A stretch of DNA of 64,000 nt from Flaveria trinervia (Eukaryota > Streptophyta > Magnoliopsida > Asterales > Asteraceae). Below the pieces are notes generated by a model. That model saw nothing but the letters and a program-made list of their open reading frames with translations, was not told where the DNA came from and searched no databases. The translations under genes were made by a program, and so were the position numbers. Below are positions 22,701-35,700 of the stretch, piece by piece (positions within the stretch are counted from its first letter, which is position 1; each line of letters opens with the position of its first letter). Where the stretch lies: the NCBI GenBank assembly GCA_025506515.1, contig CM046447.1, forward strand, positions 85,866,748 through 85,930,747, in the 5' to 3' direction.

Positions 22701-23820
22701 GGATGAACACCGAAAGTTCTTTCGGTAAATCGAGTCTATAAGCCACTTTTCCAATCCTTTCGAGGATCTTGAATGGGCCTACGAAACGAGGAGCTAGTTT
22801 TCCTTTTTTTCCAAAACGGACTACCCCCTTCCAAGGAGATACTTTGAGGAGGACAAGGTCGTCGACGTGAAATTCTAGAGGCTTTCGTCGTTTATCGGCA
22901 TAACTCTTTTGACGGCTTCTAGCGGCGAGTAGATTCTTGCGGATTTGATCGATACGATCGGTAGTGTCTTGAACCATCTCAGGACCGGTGATTGAGTTTC
23001 ACCAATCTCGTTCCAACAAATCGGAGAACGACACTTTCGACCATAGAGAGCTTCAAACGGAGCCATACCAATGCTAGAATGGAAACTATTGTTGTAGGAG
23101 AATTCAATAAGCGGAATATGAGAGTCCCAATTTCCACCAAAGTCTAGTACGCATGATCGAAGCATATCCTCGAGGGTTTGGATTGTACGCTCGGATTGGC
23201 CATCGGTTTGAGGGTGGTAAGCGGTACTAAGGTCAAGGCGAGTACCTAGAGCATTTTGAAGCGATTTCCAAAAATGAGACGTGAAACGAGCATCACGATC
23301 GGAGATGATGGTCATGGTATACCATGGCGGCACACGATTTCTCGACATAGATTTGAGCTAGTTGTTCCACGGAATACTTTTCTCGGATCGGAATGAAGTG
23401 AGCCGATTTGGTCAATCGATCGATGATTACCCAAATACTATCATTTTGGTTTCGGGTATTTGGGAGCTTAGTGATGAAATCCATGGCAATGTCTTCCCAT
23501 TTCCAAACAGGAATCGAGGGTTGCTCGAGTAAACCGAAAGGTCTTTGATGCTCGGCTTTAACCTTTGAGCATGTAAGACATTTTGAAACGTAAAGTGCCA
23601 CATCCTTTTTCATACCGGGCCACCAATAAATGGGACGAAGATCGAAGTACATTTTATCCGCACTGGGATGCACAGAATAACGTGACTTATGAGCCTCGTC
23701 AAGAATGAAAGTACGAAGTTCGTCACGATCGGGAACCCATAAACGATTGAGAAAGTAAAGTAAGCCATCGGTTTAGTTTCGAGTTGAAGTTCGGCTCCAC
23801 ATGACATTTCTTCGTACATG
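22666..23820 (-). pseudogene. Integrase (zinc finger, catalytic core, GPF module)
   Basis: Minus-strand blocks in order. 23673-23293 holds the zinc-finger region (CLTCSKVKAEHQ) and the first catalytic aspartate in WEDIAMDFI. 23348-22875 holds the second aspartate (SDRDARF) and the glutamate (DGQSERTIQTLED). 22977-22666 holds the GPF/GPY-type module (APRFVGPFKIL). The D,D(35)E residues are all recognisable. The blocks lie in different frames, so the polyprotein is interrupted at least twice. Integrase inserts the cDNA copy into host DNA. Confidence 0.88.
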
Positions 23821-23859
23821 TTACCTTCATCAACGGAGGTGCACTGGGCTCGATAGATG

Positions 23860-24490
23860 CGGTTTTAAAGATCGGTTTGGATGATAATGCTATGGAGCAA
23901 AATAGATTTAACATTAACTTTTCGACTAAGGGCATCGGCCACGAAATTCGCTTTACCGGGATGGTAGCGAATTTCGCAATCATAGTCACTAAGTAATTCG
24001 GCCCATCGCCGTTGTCTCATGTTCAGATCTTTTTGGTCGAAAATGTGTTGAAGACTTTTATGATCGGTGAATACTACACATTTTGTACCATAAAGATAGT
24101 GTCTCCAGATTTTTAAAGCGAAAACGACGGCACCAAGTTCGAGATCGTGAGTTGTGTAATTTTTCTCGTGAACTTTGAGTTGTCTTGAGGCATAAGCGAT
24201 AACTTGACCTCGTTGCATGAGAACGCAACCGAGACCTTGGTGGATGCATCACAAAATACCACAAAATCGTCGTTTCCTTCAGGGAGGGCTAAGATAGGAG
24301 CATTGCAAAGCATATGCTTAAGAGTTTGAAAAGCTTCTTCTTGTTTTGGTCCCCATTCATAAGATTTTACCTTATGAGTTAATGCGGTGAGGGGTAGCGC
24401 GATTTTGAGAAGTTTAGAATAAAACGCCGATAATAACCGGCCAAACCAAGGAAGGATCGAACTTCGGTAGGTGTGGATGGAGTCTTCCAA
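23860..24490 (-). pseudogene. RNase H domain of gypsy pol
   Basis: The minus frames at 24490-24113 and 24218-23865 cover the connection and RNase H regions. Recognisable motifs are VFCDAST, VIAYASRQLK, VFTDHKSLQHIF and the terminal IRYHPGKANFVADALSRK. RNase H removes the RNA strand during reverse transcription. Overlapping frames show at least one frameshift around 24230. Confidence 0.88.
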
Positions 24491-24559
24491 TCTTTTACGG
24501 CCTCAATTTTAGCGGGATCAACATGAATACCTTTATCGTTAACGATGTGACCCAAAAAT

Positions 24560-25140
24560 TGAACTTCTTTTAGCCAAAATTCACATTTCGAAATTTGGCA
24601 TAAAGTTGTTCTTTTCTTAGGAGATCGAGCATGGAACGTAAATGATGCTCATGCTCGGCTTCGGATTTAGAAAAGATGAGGATGTCGTCAATAAATACAA
24701 TTACGAATTTATCCAAAAATGGTTTGCAAACGCGGTTCATGAGTCCATGAATACCGCGGTTGCATTGGTTAATCCAAATGGCATAACCATGAACTCGTAA
24801 TGTCCATACCACGTACGAAAAGCAGTTTTGGGAATGTCATCTTCGTGAACACGCAATTGATGATAACCCGATCGAAGATCGATTTTGGAGAAGCAAGTTG
24901 CACTTTGGAGTTGATCAAAGAGGTCGTCAATTCGAGGCAAAGGGTAACGATTTTTTATGGTGAGTTTATTGAGCTCACGGTAGTCGATACACATGCGAAA
25001 CAAGCCATCTTTCTTTTTCACGAAGAGAACGGGTGCACCCCAAGGAGATGAGCTTGGACGGATAAAACCCTTATCTGAGAGTTCTTAGAGTTGGTTTGAC
25101 AGTTCTTGCATTTCAGAAGGAGCTAAACGATAGGGAGCCT
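24560..25140 (-). pseudogene. Reverse transcriptase of gypsy pol
   Basis: The minus strand encodes the motifs RMCIDYRELNKLT, SKIDLRSGYHQLRV, MPFGLTNA and the catalytic FIDDILIFSKS (the Ty3/gypsy version of the YxDD box). An in-frame stop near 25085 interrupts the N-terminal part (QL*ELSDKGFIRPSS). A frameshift near 24745 separates the FGLTNA and FIDD blocks. This copy therefore cannot make an intact enzyme as assembled. Confidence 0.92.
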
Positions 25141-25730
25141 TAGCTACGGGAGTTGCTCCGGGGACAAGATCGATTCGAAATTTGACGGGACGGATGGGTG
25201 GAAGACCGGAGACGTCGTCGGGAAAACATCAGGAAAATCACAAACAACGTGAATGTCTTGAATTTTCCTTTCTCCGGGTCTTTTGCCACAGCTTGAGCTA
25301 GGAACGGAACGTACTTTTGGCGTACGTACTTTTGAGATTGAGAACACGACATGAGGTTGAGCTTTTTGGGAGAAGTTTTGCCGAAGATTTTGAGAGTTTT
25401 ACCATTGGCGAGTGGAATTCGAATAAACTTATCATAGCAAACAATTTCGGCATGATGCAAGGCTAACCAATCCATGCCTACTATGATGTCGAAACTTCCC
25501 ATTTGCATCGGGATGAGGTCAATTGAGAATTTACGCTTACAAAGAGTGAGTATGCAATCGCGGATGACCGAATCGATAGTGATTGAGCTACCATTGGCGA
25601 CTTCGACAGAAAAAGGTCGAGAAAGTTTAGTACGGGGTACGCAAGGGTTGATTCAAATTTAAATGAAATAAAACTCCTATCAGCTCCGGTATCGAATAAA
25701 ATGAAGCAAAATGCTCATTAATTAAAAACG
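25140..25730 (-). pseudogene. Retroviral-type aspartic protease
   Basis: The active-site phrase FDTGADRSFIS is encoded near 25710-25675. The later phrase DIIVGMDWLALHHAE (25490-25445) is the usual Ty3/gypsy protease/linker signature. The two are in different frames relative to the end of gag, which ends FYSIPELIG after a shift just before the active site. The protease would process the gag-pol precursor. Confidence 0.85.
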
Positions 25731-27156
25731 TACCGTTCACCACATCGTTGGCAACTTGGGCTTGGTTGACATTCATCATAAAAGCACGCCCTTGGTTGCC
25801 GTGGGTGACTTGTGGAGCTTGCGAAGGCGGGGGAGGAGGAGCTTGAATTGATTGGAGTGGTTGAACCGGAGGAGCCATGAGTTGTGGGACTTGAGGTTGG
25901 TAAGTTTGCAATTGGTAGGCTTGAGTTGTGTAGTATGGTGCAGGCATGATTTGGGCTTGATTTGCAAAAGTGAGTCGGGGACTAGCATTGCGGAAATGAT
26001 TTGGGTCTCCACAATTGAAACAAGCTCTCGGTTAAGGAGGAGTTTGAGCAAAAGGCATGGGTCGGTTTTGAGGATTATGCGGAACAAACCTTGGTAGAGT
26101 GATTTGTCCACGGGAGGCTTCACGACACACATTGCTAAGGTGTCCGTAACGATTGCAATTTGAGCATTGGCGACAAGCGGAGTAAGATGGTGGTGGCGTT
26201 GACAAGTGTTGCACAAGGGATGGGGACCGGTGTAAGGTTTTCGATTTTGGGCAGCTTGAGATTGAGATTGGGGTTGAGTTGGATGAGTGACAGCAAAGTT
26301 TCGATGGTTCGGTTTATGCTTCTTTTTAGAGTGGTGAGATGAGTTGGAGTAATTGATGGATTGGGGTTGGGCTTCAACTTTGGAGCTTGGAGATGGATCG
26401 GTGATGGCCTTGACATTTGGTTTCTTGGAATCCTTTCGGGATAAAGTCCATGCTTTGACATGGTTCTCCGAAAGGGCGGCGGCAAGAGTGATCGCATCAT
26501 TAAGCGTTTGTGGCTTGCTACTCATGACGGAATCTCAGATTTGCATTGGCAAACCCAAAACGTATTTGTCGATTGCCCTCTCGAGTGGGGTAACCAAATG
26601 GGGCACTAGAAAGCTAAGCTCGTGGAAGCGTTTGAGTAAGTGGAGTTGTTACCGCTATCTTGTTTAAGATCCCAAAATTCGGCCTCCATTTTTGAATTTC
26701 ATGCTTGGGGCAAATTTTTTGAGCATGATATCCTTCAGTTCATTCCAAGGGAGAGTCATAGCGACTTCCGCTCCTTTGGCATTCATGATGCTATTCCACC
26801 ACGTTAGGGCGGTTAGCTCGAACACACTTGATGCGAAAGTGGTTCGCTTGGCCTCCGGACATTCACAATGCAAGAACACGCTTTCCATGCGTTCAAACCA
26901 TTGAAGGAGCGTGGTAGCACACTCCTCACCCATAATTTCGGTGGATTGGCGCCCATAAACTGTTTATAAGTAAATGTAGCATGAGAGGGTGTGACTTGAG
27001 TAGCAACAGGTTGTGGTTGGATAGCTTGAATTTGAGCAACAAGGGTGGGGAGTACAGCAGCCATTTGAGTTGTAACCAATTCGGCTATCTTAAGTCGGAG
27101 TTCTTGGGGCGACGAGTTCGACGTGCTTGACGAGCTTGACGATGAAGAGGAGGCAT
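25730..27156 (-). pseudogene. gag of the Tekay-type element
   Basis: The likely start is the ATG at 27156-27154. The serine-rich N-terminus is followed by ATFTYKQFMGANPP and the gag core (LLQWFERMESVF…ALTWWNS, 26933-26664). A proline/glutamine-rich linker leads to two zinc knuckles. The first, CSNCNRYGHLSNVC (about 26127-26170), is intact. The second, CFNCGDPNHFRNAS (about 25990-26030), has lost its last cysteine. A stop near 26036 and several frameshifts break the frame. Gag packages the element's RNA in cytoplasmic particles. Confidence 0.88.
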
Positions 27157-28094
27157 TCTAAAAATAATAAAAGTGAGACAATATGAGATTTTGGGTAGCT
27201 AGTCAAATATGATGGTGATTAATGTAAATATGAGATTGTAGTGAAATATTTTGTGAACCTTATAAAAAAACCATTTTAAACACATGAATATATATATATA
27301 TATTTAAATTTGAAACGTTAAGATTTGAGGCGGGAAATACATACATGAATCACCATGACTTGTTGTCCCGACAGTAATCTTAAAGAAATACGAGGTAATG
27401 CGGGAGTCGAAACGTTACGCGAATCACCGCGTCTTTCGTGTTTCAACCAAGATCATAAAATGGGATAAAATGAGAAGTCAAGACCACTAGTTCATGTATC
27501 AACGTGGCTTTCATGTTTCAACTCAAAACAAATCGAAATCGAGGGAAGGATCAAAACACTAGTCCACGTATCACCGTGGCTTTCATATTTCAATCTAACA
27601 ATATTAATGGAGGTAACCAGAACGGTTACGGTGACTGCTTAAAGTTAGCAACCCATATAACGCGCATTCGCTTTGGCCTATAAGGTCAAACACCTTGACT
27701 TGAACATTCCAGGTAAGTAAATCACCTTTGATTCTCAGAATCATTTTGCCAAAGGTTCACATCTAGGTATTTTCCCTCTTCCAGTTAGTACGAACCCGTT
27801 ATAATGTCACGCTTTAAGGAGATGAGAAATATCGAAAAATTTAGGACCCAAACTCAAATTTTGAGATCCATAATTTGATTTTTTTATTAATTAATTAATT
27901 AATTTTTTAAGGTAAGATAAGGATACCTTGGATTTCTATAAAAGTGTGTGTGTGTGTGTACATGAGGGTAAATTAAATAATAAGTAAATAAGAGCAAATA
28001 AACAATCAAGTAGGGCACGTATAGGCAACACGTTTTGGGACCCTAAAGCATAACTATAATAGGTCGTTACGTCTAACCACCTATGCTATAGTCA

Positions 28095-28108
28095 TGGCTC
28101 TGATACCA
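28095..28108 (-). other. Primer-binding site of the Tekay-type element
   Basis: In sense (minus) orientation it reads TGGTATCAGAGCCA, complementary to the 3' end of initiator tRNA-Met. It sits three bases inside the 5' LTR. The same site appears at 1025-1038 and 53438-53450. Confidence 0.9.
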
Positions 28109-28111
28109 ATC

Positions 28112-30442
28112 TGTCACACCCCGACCAAAGCGGCGGAACATGCCGGGGCGCAACTAAGATTGTTCAAATGCACACGACACTATTAAAGTGACAATATTTA
28201 ATCAACTCATTCATTTCATAACATGTTCTTACAAATACAAGAAAATAAATAGTTCTTAACTAATAACCTAACGGTCCAAAATAAAGTAACGTCTTTAAAT
28301 CTTCAATCAACCGATAATCAACCTGTAGCATTGCATAAAATATGTTTTGTCAACATGTATGTTGGTGAGCAATTCCATGACTTTATAAATTTAATATAAG
28401 GCAAAAATCCACAACTCAAATATGTGAAGCCGTAAATAAAAGTGACAATTGAGGTATATCAATCATAAATAAATGAGGCTCCTTTCTAATTGATAAAACT
28501 ACCATATTACAAGGAGGAGCGTATGATCATACTTATTGAGGATGAGGATGAGGCTAAATGATCAAAAGCAATAAACATGTAGCAATTAATCACATGAGGT
28601 ATATAACATACAATTGGACAATTATTCTAAGCAACACATAACCTAGTGGTTGTGGGTTGAGGATCTAGATGTTAAATCATTTTTTTTTGGTTGAGTAAGT
28701 ATGCTTGCTACCCCCAAAGTATAGAAGAGGAAACGGAGATGAAATTACTCACATGGAATAAAATGACGTTGATGAATAAATTTTGAATAAAATCTTCAAG
28801 TAAGCGAGTCCGACGGTTTTAACGTGCGTGTCCTAGATTGAAAGATCTTGAGTAAGTATTGAGTATTGAAGATGAAATATAAATGGTATAAAAGTTCATA
28901 AAAATAAGGCTTGGGTTTTCGGGAGTTTTAGTTATATTTTACAAAGTGTGTTTAAATAACGTAAGTATAAAATGAGTTTTACAAGAAAACGGGTCCTTGA
29001 TGTTTACTTTTACTCAACCATTGTTAAGTTTTACATATGGGAGTTGATTTAGTGCTAGTATGCACGATCCCATTAATGTAAGCATCAAGGTCTGACTTAC
29101 ACTCTCTTAAACCCGAGTTTGAGACTTTAATTAATAAAGAAATTCGCTTAAACCCGATATTAGTATAAAACCAAGTTTGGTTCGTCATACCATAATATTA
29201 TTAATACAAATAACATAAATCGAAACATAAGTTAAAAAAATTAGAAAAGATTTTTGTTTTGACGTTTTGAACGGTGACTAGCTCGTTAAGACGATAAGTT
29301 CGACTTTTACTCGGGTTTATTCTTACCCGAAACTTGGTTTGAGCTAGTATTTTTTCTAACACTTCCAAAATCTTAATTAATATGAGTAATATAAATTAAA
29401 ACATAACTAAAAAGATAGGTTGAACTTTTGGTGGTTTGAACATTGACTAACTCGTTAAAACGGGTGTTCGGTTTTACTCGGTTTTTACTCGGTTTTTACT
29501 CGAAACTTGGGTTCAAGCCAAGATTTGTTCTACACCTCCATATCAACCATATAATAACTAAAATATCAAGAAAAACTCAGATCTAAAGTGTTCGATGTAA
29601 CATGGTCACTTAAAAGTTATTTAAAGTGCTTAAACGAGCGTTCGGTTTGGTTCGGTCTTTGACTCGGTATGAACCCGAGGATGGTTACCACATGTCCAAA
29701 ACCATTGAACTAAAAATAAGGTAAAACTTTCAGATCTAAACTCAAACAAGAAAGTTAATCGAGTAAACTTCCCGAAAACGACCCAAACGGGTCTAAAATG
29801 CATAAATATGAGTTTGAATGCCCATAAGACTTAAATAAAGATGAAAATAGTTTTTTGAACATAAAAAAACTTAGAAAAACTGAAAATAACCAAAATTACA
29901 TACCCGAAATGATTTGAAATGCAAGATTCGGTTCCGTTGACTTTATAAAGTCAAACTTAAGCAAAACTAGCTAGAACAACTTACATGATCAAAACTTTTG
30001 GGAGAAGAAGATGAAAATGTGCAGGTGAAATGGTTGAGAATGAGTGGTATTTATAGGGAAAGATTAGGGTTTGAGGAAATGGGTAATGCGTTTGTTCGGT
30101 GGGTAAAAGGGTGCACTTTGATTCTTTTATTAAAAATAAATTTTAATTTAAATAAATTATGACCAGGTATTTACATGTTTGGAGGGTTCTAGAATAGTTA
30201 TGGGTTAGGTCTTGGTTGGTTTGGATGGTTAAAATACAAGTCCGGACCTTAAACGACCGAAAACGTTAAAAAAACTGATTTTGCTGAAACGAACTGTGGG
30301 TCACGCCATGACAAGTATGAAATATGATTACAACATAAAATCCATCATTTTATTAATATTCAAAGATCCGAAGACCAAAACGAGTCGTGTTTACAATACA
30401 GGATAACAAATACAAAGCTAGTAGAAAATGACGAATGTCACA
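28112..30442 (-). repeat. 5' LTR of the Tekay-type element
   Basis: 2331 bp. It differs from 20095-22403 by scattered substitutions and small indels, including an extra GTTTTTACTCG unit near 29475. The outer end is followed by the target duplication AGCGA. Confidence 0.95.
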
Positions 30443-30447
30443 AGCGA

Positions 30448-32575
30448 TCTTTCAACAACCGGTGAACCATATTTTTTCACTACCGGGTCTTTGATCGAAT
30501 GGATTTTTTGAAACTTCATCCTCAAATAATCATGTAGTTAATAGAAAAAAAAAGTATATCAAGATAAATATTCTTGACAATAAAACAACCTAAATTTAAA
30601 AGAGTTTCAATATATGACGGATCAAATGTTATAATTATTGTTTAATATTGTTTTCAAACATGTTGAACACATCACTAATTTTATGATTATAATTGCTTTA
30701 AACATTACATATCATCACTTTTATAAGTATAATTGCTTTAATAGATTTATATGTATATACATATATGCAAATTTATGAGTTTGGGAATTATTTTAACGAT
30801 ATTTTTCATCAATGAACCAACCCGACTTTATTTGACTTGAAATGCAGTGAAGAAAGTATATGTTACATTGCGATAGTCATTTGATTCTTAAAAATTTCCA
30901 ACCATGTGAAAAAGATTTTATGGGTCCGTCACCGATGGAAGGTGACAATTTTTTTAACCGGGAAACTCATCCGAAACTGGACTAGATGTTATGGATGACC
31001 CACATGATGTGGCTTCAACTTACAAAACCTTAATATCTATAAGTGCCTCCAACTATTCTAATCATAAATAAAAAACTTTTAGAATGGGATGAATAACGAT
31101 TAGCCATTGTTTCTCCTTGTATTTATGAAAAAATATGACCCACTTTCATGATGTCAAGATTTAAAGCAAACGGCAGGAACATCTTTTCTTTTCCAACTCC
31201 AATATAAAATGCGATTATAATTTCACTTTAGTGGTCACATGACTTCAAAATCTTGTACTATCATCATGCATTAAGTAATATAATGACAAATATTGACTTC
31301 TAATAAAATATACATGTGATGGACTAAACTCCGTAAAACGTACTCTTAGTTTATATATTTAAGTTGATTACATTTTATTTTTTTAAGTTTAATCTAATCT
31401 TTACAACATATTGTTTTAAATACGGTTTCAAATTTTAAATCTATGTATTAATAAAAGAAGGTTTTAAGTTACCACTTGCTATAATTTTAGACATTTTAAA
31501 CGTATTTTCTCTACTATTAAATATTTAAATTAACTATTAATTATATTATTTATTATTTTTAGATTAAAATATTTTTTAATAAATTAAGAAATAGGTCTTT
31601 TTATAAATGCAATATCTAAAGAAATAATTGTTTGTATAACATAAATAATATTTCTAAATTATTAAAATTTATAAAAGTATAAAATACTTTAAAAGCAATC
31701 TTTTAGAAAATAATTTTTTATGAACCGTAATAATTAAAATTTTGAGTTATAATAAGAATTATTTTATATAATGACATTTCTTAAAACAGTTTGATTTAGA
31801 ACAAATTGTTTTAATTTTTAGTAAAAAAACTAAAGTAAAAAAGTTTAAAGGAAATTATATCATTGTTTTATTACTTATTATAATCATTACTTATAGATAA
31901 TTTTAATCATCTCTTATTTTAAAATATGATTTTATAATTAATAATTTTTCATTACTAATTATTTAATTTTTTATTTATTTAACATACGCGAAATACTAAC
32001 CTACTATCATAATATTATGTTAGCTTTACAAACAAATTCTGATTCAAACCTTCCATTAGTAAAATCTTAAACAATTGTTACTGTGAATAAAATAATATCA
32101 TATTACTCATTAATGTTAAGAAAAAGAAAACTAGCGGCAGTTTTCGAAATATATAACATAAATGATATTATTACTATGAATTATCTTAACAGCTAACATA
32201 TTTTCTTTTACAAATAAATACATCTAAGGTTAGATCATTTGAACACATTAATTTTTTTAAAAATCACAAGAACTAATATTAATAGATCATACTTTTTAAA
32301 ATTTATACATTTTATACACAATTATGTATGTTTATATACATTAAAACCATAAAAAAACATAAAACTCAATCAAACTAATGTTTTTAAAATTTTTATTTAT
32401 TTAACAACACGTGTAAAATAATACTTTTACATTCGTAAATTACAAATTCATTTATTGTTACAAGATTTAAACTAACGATAATTGTTATTTGCTATTAATA
32501 TTTGAATATTCAAATCCGTTTTACCAGAGCATTATCCGCATTCTATAGTAGTTTGTTTCTTCTCTTCCAACGTTT
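30448..32575. other. AT-rich intergenic region upstream of SS5
   Basis: Very AT-rich (31400-32500 especially), with no open frame or recognisable transposon domain. The target site of the chromovirus is at its left edge. It presumably includes the distal SS5 promoter. Confidence 0.5.
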
Positions 32576-32585
32576 TCGACCACAC

Positions 32586-32682
32586 AATTAAAATTACAAT
32601 TACAATTACGATTACAATTTACAATTACAATTACAATTACAATTACAATTACAATTTACAATTACAATTACAATTTACAACT
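32586..32682 (+). repeat. ATTACA hexamer microsatellite near SS5 start
   Basis: About 15 units of AATTAC/ATTACA, with a few 7-base units, end roughly 65 bases before the SS5 start codon. It may lie in the promoter or 5' leader. Confidence 0.9.
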
Positions 32683-32748
32683 CTTTGAATAGACAAATTC
32701 CTAGGGATTTCTGCTTCTGTTAACTTATTATCTTCATTTTAAGCTTCA

Positions 32749-35700
32749 ATGGAGGTCTCACTGAGAGCTACAGTCCCTCAATTTCATCAATTCAGTCGAC
32801 CAAAGTGGAAACCTCATCATCATCCGACGGTTTGTTGCTCTGGGTAAGCAGCAATTAATCAATTGTTCGATAAAACTTGCACATGTTTGTCTGTTTACGT
32901 CAATGATCAATGCCCCGTTCACAATTCGATCGATATGTTGGATACTTATGACGGTGATCAGTTGAACCCACTGCATTGCATCATGTTACGCTGAATCTCT
33001 CTACGAGAATGATCACAATTGGGGATCCCTAATTGTTCAACCATAAATGTTTTGTTTTTTCAGTAAAACCCTAATTGATCTTTCGCAAGCAGTTGGATGG
33101 TATCTCTCTGTGATAGATGTGTTTTAAGCATCATAACTCATAATTAGGTTATTTGTCTATGTTGCAAAATTTTCTTATGTTGATGGTATAGGCTCTTAAA
33201 TGTAAATGTCTGATTTTATGGTCTTGATCAATGCAGAATAGAATACTGCAAAAAGCTCTACACTTTATCATGGTATCTAGCCAAAAGTAGGGTTTGATTT
33301 ACTTGGCCTCTCAAACAACTTTAGCAGTTTAAAACATTCTTGTCTCAAATCAAATCAAGCAACCTTATAAGTTTTTTCCTCAATCATATGCATGTGTCTA
33401 TCTTGGACCATTAAGGTTCTGGATGCTTGATTTGATCATCTATAGAGTAATTATCACTTGGCATTCAGCTTTGATGAGGATCACTTTTCCTTCTTGACAT
33501 TTCACTCATCAACGGATAATGATATATTCTCGATGATGAGCACAAATATTTTCCCACTCTTATTCCACCGCTAGCCACCGACTTGCCCCCCTACAACATT
33601 GCTATCGACACCTTCCTGGTGCTTAACCTACACTGTCTTTGATATATACGAAGCACCTTTGATCAATGTCTTGACTGTCTTAACATTTTCACCTTTGTGT
33701 GTTGATACGCTAGTTGTCTATAAGTGTATAACAACGCGAACTGAGTTTGTTTCCGGATACACTTCAGTCTAAATCGGGTATTGTGTCCTTAGTGACAATT
33801 TTGTTTCCTGGTCTTCAAACTTCAAAGGATTGAGGTCAGGTAATGAAGCTAAATATATGGGTGTTTCCGTTGCAGTTGGCTCTGCAATCTTCTTCTGGAA
33901 CTGTTTGTTGTCTAAAGGACCATTGTTAACCTAGCCTCCTCCGTTACTCGGGAGCAACAAGGGGTAGTACAGGAATATTCACCTGTTGTCCATCGATTAC
34001 GCCTTTCGGCCTGATCTTAGGCCCTCCCATTCGCTCCCCTAGCTTTCGTCTCAGTGTCAATATCGGTCCACCCGGATTAACCGCATTTTATATGTGTCGG
34101 ATCTATTTACTTACTTTTGAAGGACACTTTGTGTTCATCCACTAACCTCGTAAAATATTAACATATCAAACATGTTGATTTTGATTCACATTTTGTTAGA
34201 GAAATAGTTGCCTTTGGACATGTCAGTGCTTCATGTACCGTTAGCCCTTAGCATATTTTGACATTTTTACTAAAGGTTTTCCCTATCAGTTTTCCCTTTT
34301 CATTTAAGATCTGTTTGAGCTGTAGAGAACCTCCCACCTGGACTGTGGGGCCTATGTTAGATACAGATTCCAAGTTAGTTAGGTTATTTATCTTTGTCTC
34401 AAGTTTTATTCTGCTAATAATACATAATCATATGTAAAGACTCTTGATTAAATATAGAATGCTGCAAGATGGTTTAAACTTTTTCTTTTTGTTATCTTAT
34501 TCTAATAATCGCTTGCCATTTTAATTATATCAGGTAACTAATTTAAACTCGTGTGTCTAATCCAGGTTAGAAAATCACAATAGCATCAAGTTACATCAGG
34601 TAACTATCATTTTCTCTTTGCAGCTGAATTTTCTTTTTCTGTGTTTAGAAATAGTGAAGTGCTATTATAATATCGTAAAACTGTATGCAGCCCAAAAATA
34701 ATGAAACTGAAAAAACTCATAACGACATCTGGCGACTTTTCACAGAAGCTCAGAGGAGTGAGTAATTATCCTGACTTTCATATGTAATCTTCTACTTTTC
34801 CAATGTTATTGTCTTGAATATTGACTCCAATATAACATTTCATGATGATGTATGTGTATTTGCAGTATATTTAGCTATTTCTATTTGTTTGATGTTTGAT
34901 CCAGATATCATGTACTTAAACAGACAACGCGTGCAAGCTATAGAAGAGCTACATGAAATGAAAAGAGAACAAAAATCTTTACTTGAAAAAATAGAACAGC
35001 TGGGAAGTCAAACATATGCTTCCATTAAAGAAGGTGAATTGAAAGCCTCTACTTTATCATGCCACAGTTAGTTTATGAGTAATTATAAAGCTCTAGACTT
35101 TAGAACTGATACCAAGTCATTAATTTTACCCGTTTTTTACATGGGTCTTAGATGCTTGCACTAACTTTACATTTTGTAGCAGATCCTTTCTCAATCAGCT
35201 CTGAATTGCTGCTTAGAATAGACTCAATGGTGCTGACTGGGGTCCTAGACACTAGAGAAGCTTCCGTCTTCAGAAGTCTGGTCATCAACACAACATCTAG
35301 TGTAGCTGATTATTTCGCTGACATCATCTCTAACAGTGATGCTGAAATTTTGGCACAACTTCGTCACTTTTCAAACAAAACAAAAATGTAATATTCATTG
35401 ATTAAAAGAATATTGATTATAGTAATCACATGTCAATATATTCTTTTCACAGGAAATGTTTTCACATAATCCACATTTGTACTGAAATGGAACCAGTTGC
35501 ATCTGTTGGATCTTTGGCATCGTATGTCACCTCATTATCTCACGTGCTGCAAAGACATGGAAATTTAGTGGAAGTAATATTACCGATGTAATTATTAAAC
35601 TTATCATCATTATATTTAGTTACCGCTCCTTATTTTCGTGAATAACAGAAGCTATTTTAATGAACAGGTATGCAACTCTAGATCTTGAAAACATCAAATC

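Larger units (their letters stand above)
20095..30442 (-). mobile_element. Full-length Tekay/Del-type chromovirus, TSD AGCGA
   Basis: A structurally complete Ty3/gypsy LTR retrotransposon of 10.35 kb. Two LTRs (20095-22403 and 28112-30442) are flanked outside by the perfect duplication AGCGA (20090-20094 and 30443-30447). The tRNA-iMet primer-binding site is at 28095-28108 and the polypurine tract lies next to 22404. Internal order on the minus strand is gag, protease, reverse transcriptase, RNase H, integrase, chromodomain. The C-terminal chromodomain and the integrase GPF module point to the Tekay/Del lineage. The LTRs differ by a few dozen substitutions and about fifteen small indels by eye, which indicates a fairly recent insertion. 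The coding region is broken by frameshifts and stops, so this copy is not autonomous as assembled. Confidence 0.95.
33750..34340 (+). pseudogene. Ty1/copia RNase H and pol 3' end remnant
   Basis: Plus-strand phrases match the end of copia pol. In order: IGYCVLSDNFVSWSSKLQRI (33770-33832), EAKYMGVSVAV (33845-33877), then after the plastid insertion KHVDFDSHFVRE (34168-34204), VLHVP (34228-34242) and a degraded DIFTKGLP-like stretch (34260-34285). Frameshifts and stops are numerous. The copia fragment has the same orientation as SS5. Confidence 0.7.
32844..34565 (+). other. SS5 intron 1 (1.7 kb) with foreign insertions
   Basis: By far the longest SS5 intron. Its right half holds a decayed Ty1/copia pol fragment and antisense plastid rRNA fragments. 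The left half (32844-33740) is AT-rich, with nothing recognisable. Confidence 0.85.

Noticed and set aside
33926..34071. A genuine rRNA gene
   Set aside because: Only short antisense fragments of plastid 23S and 16S, fused and lying in an intron; not a nuclear rRNA unit.
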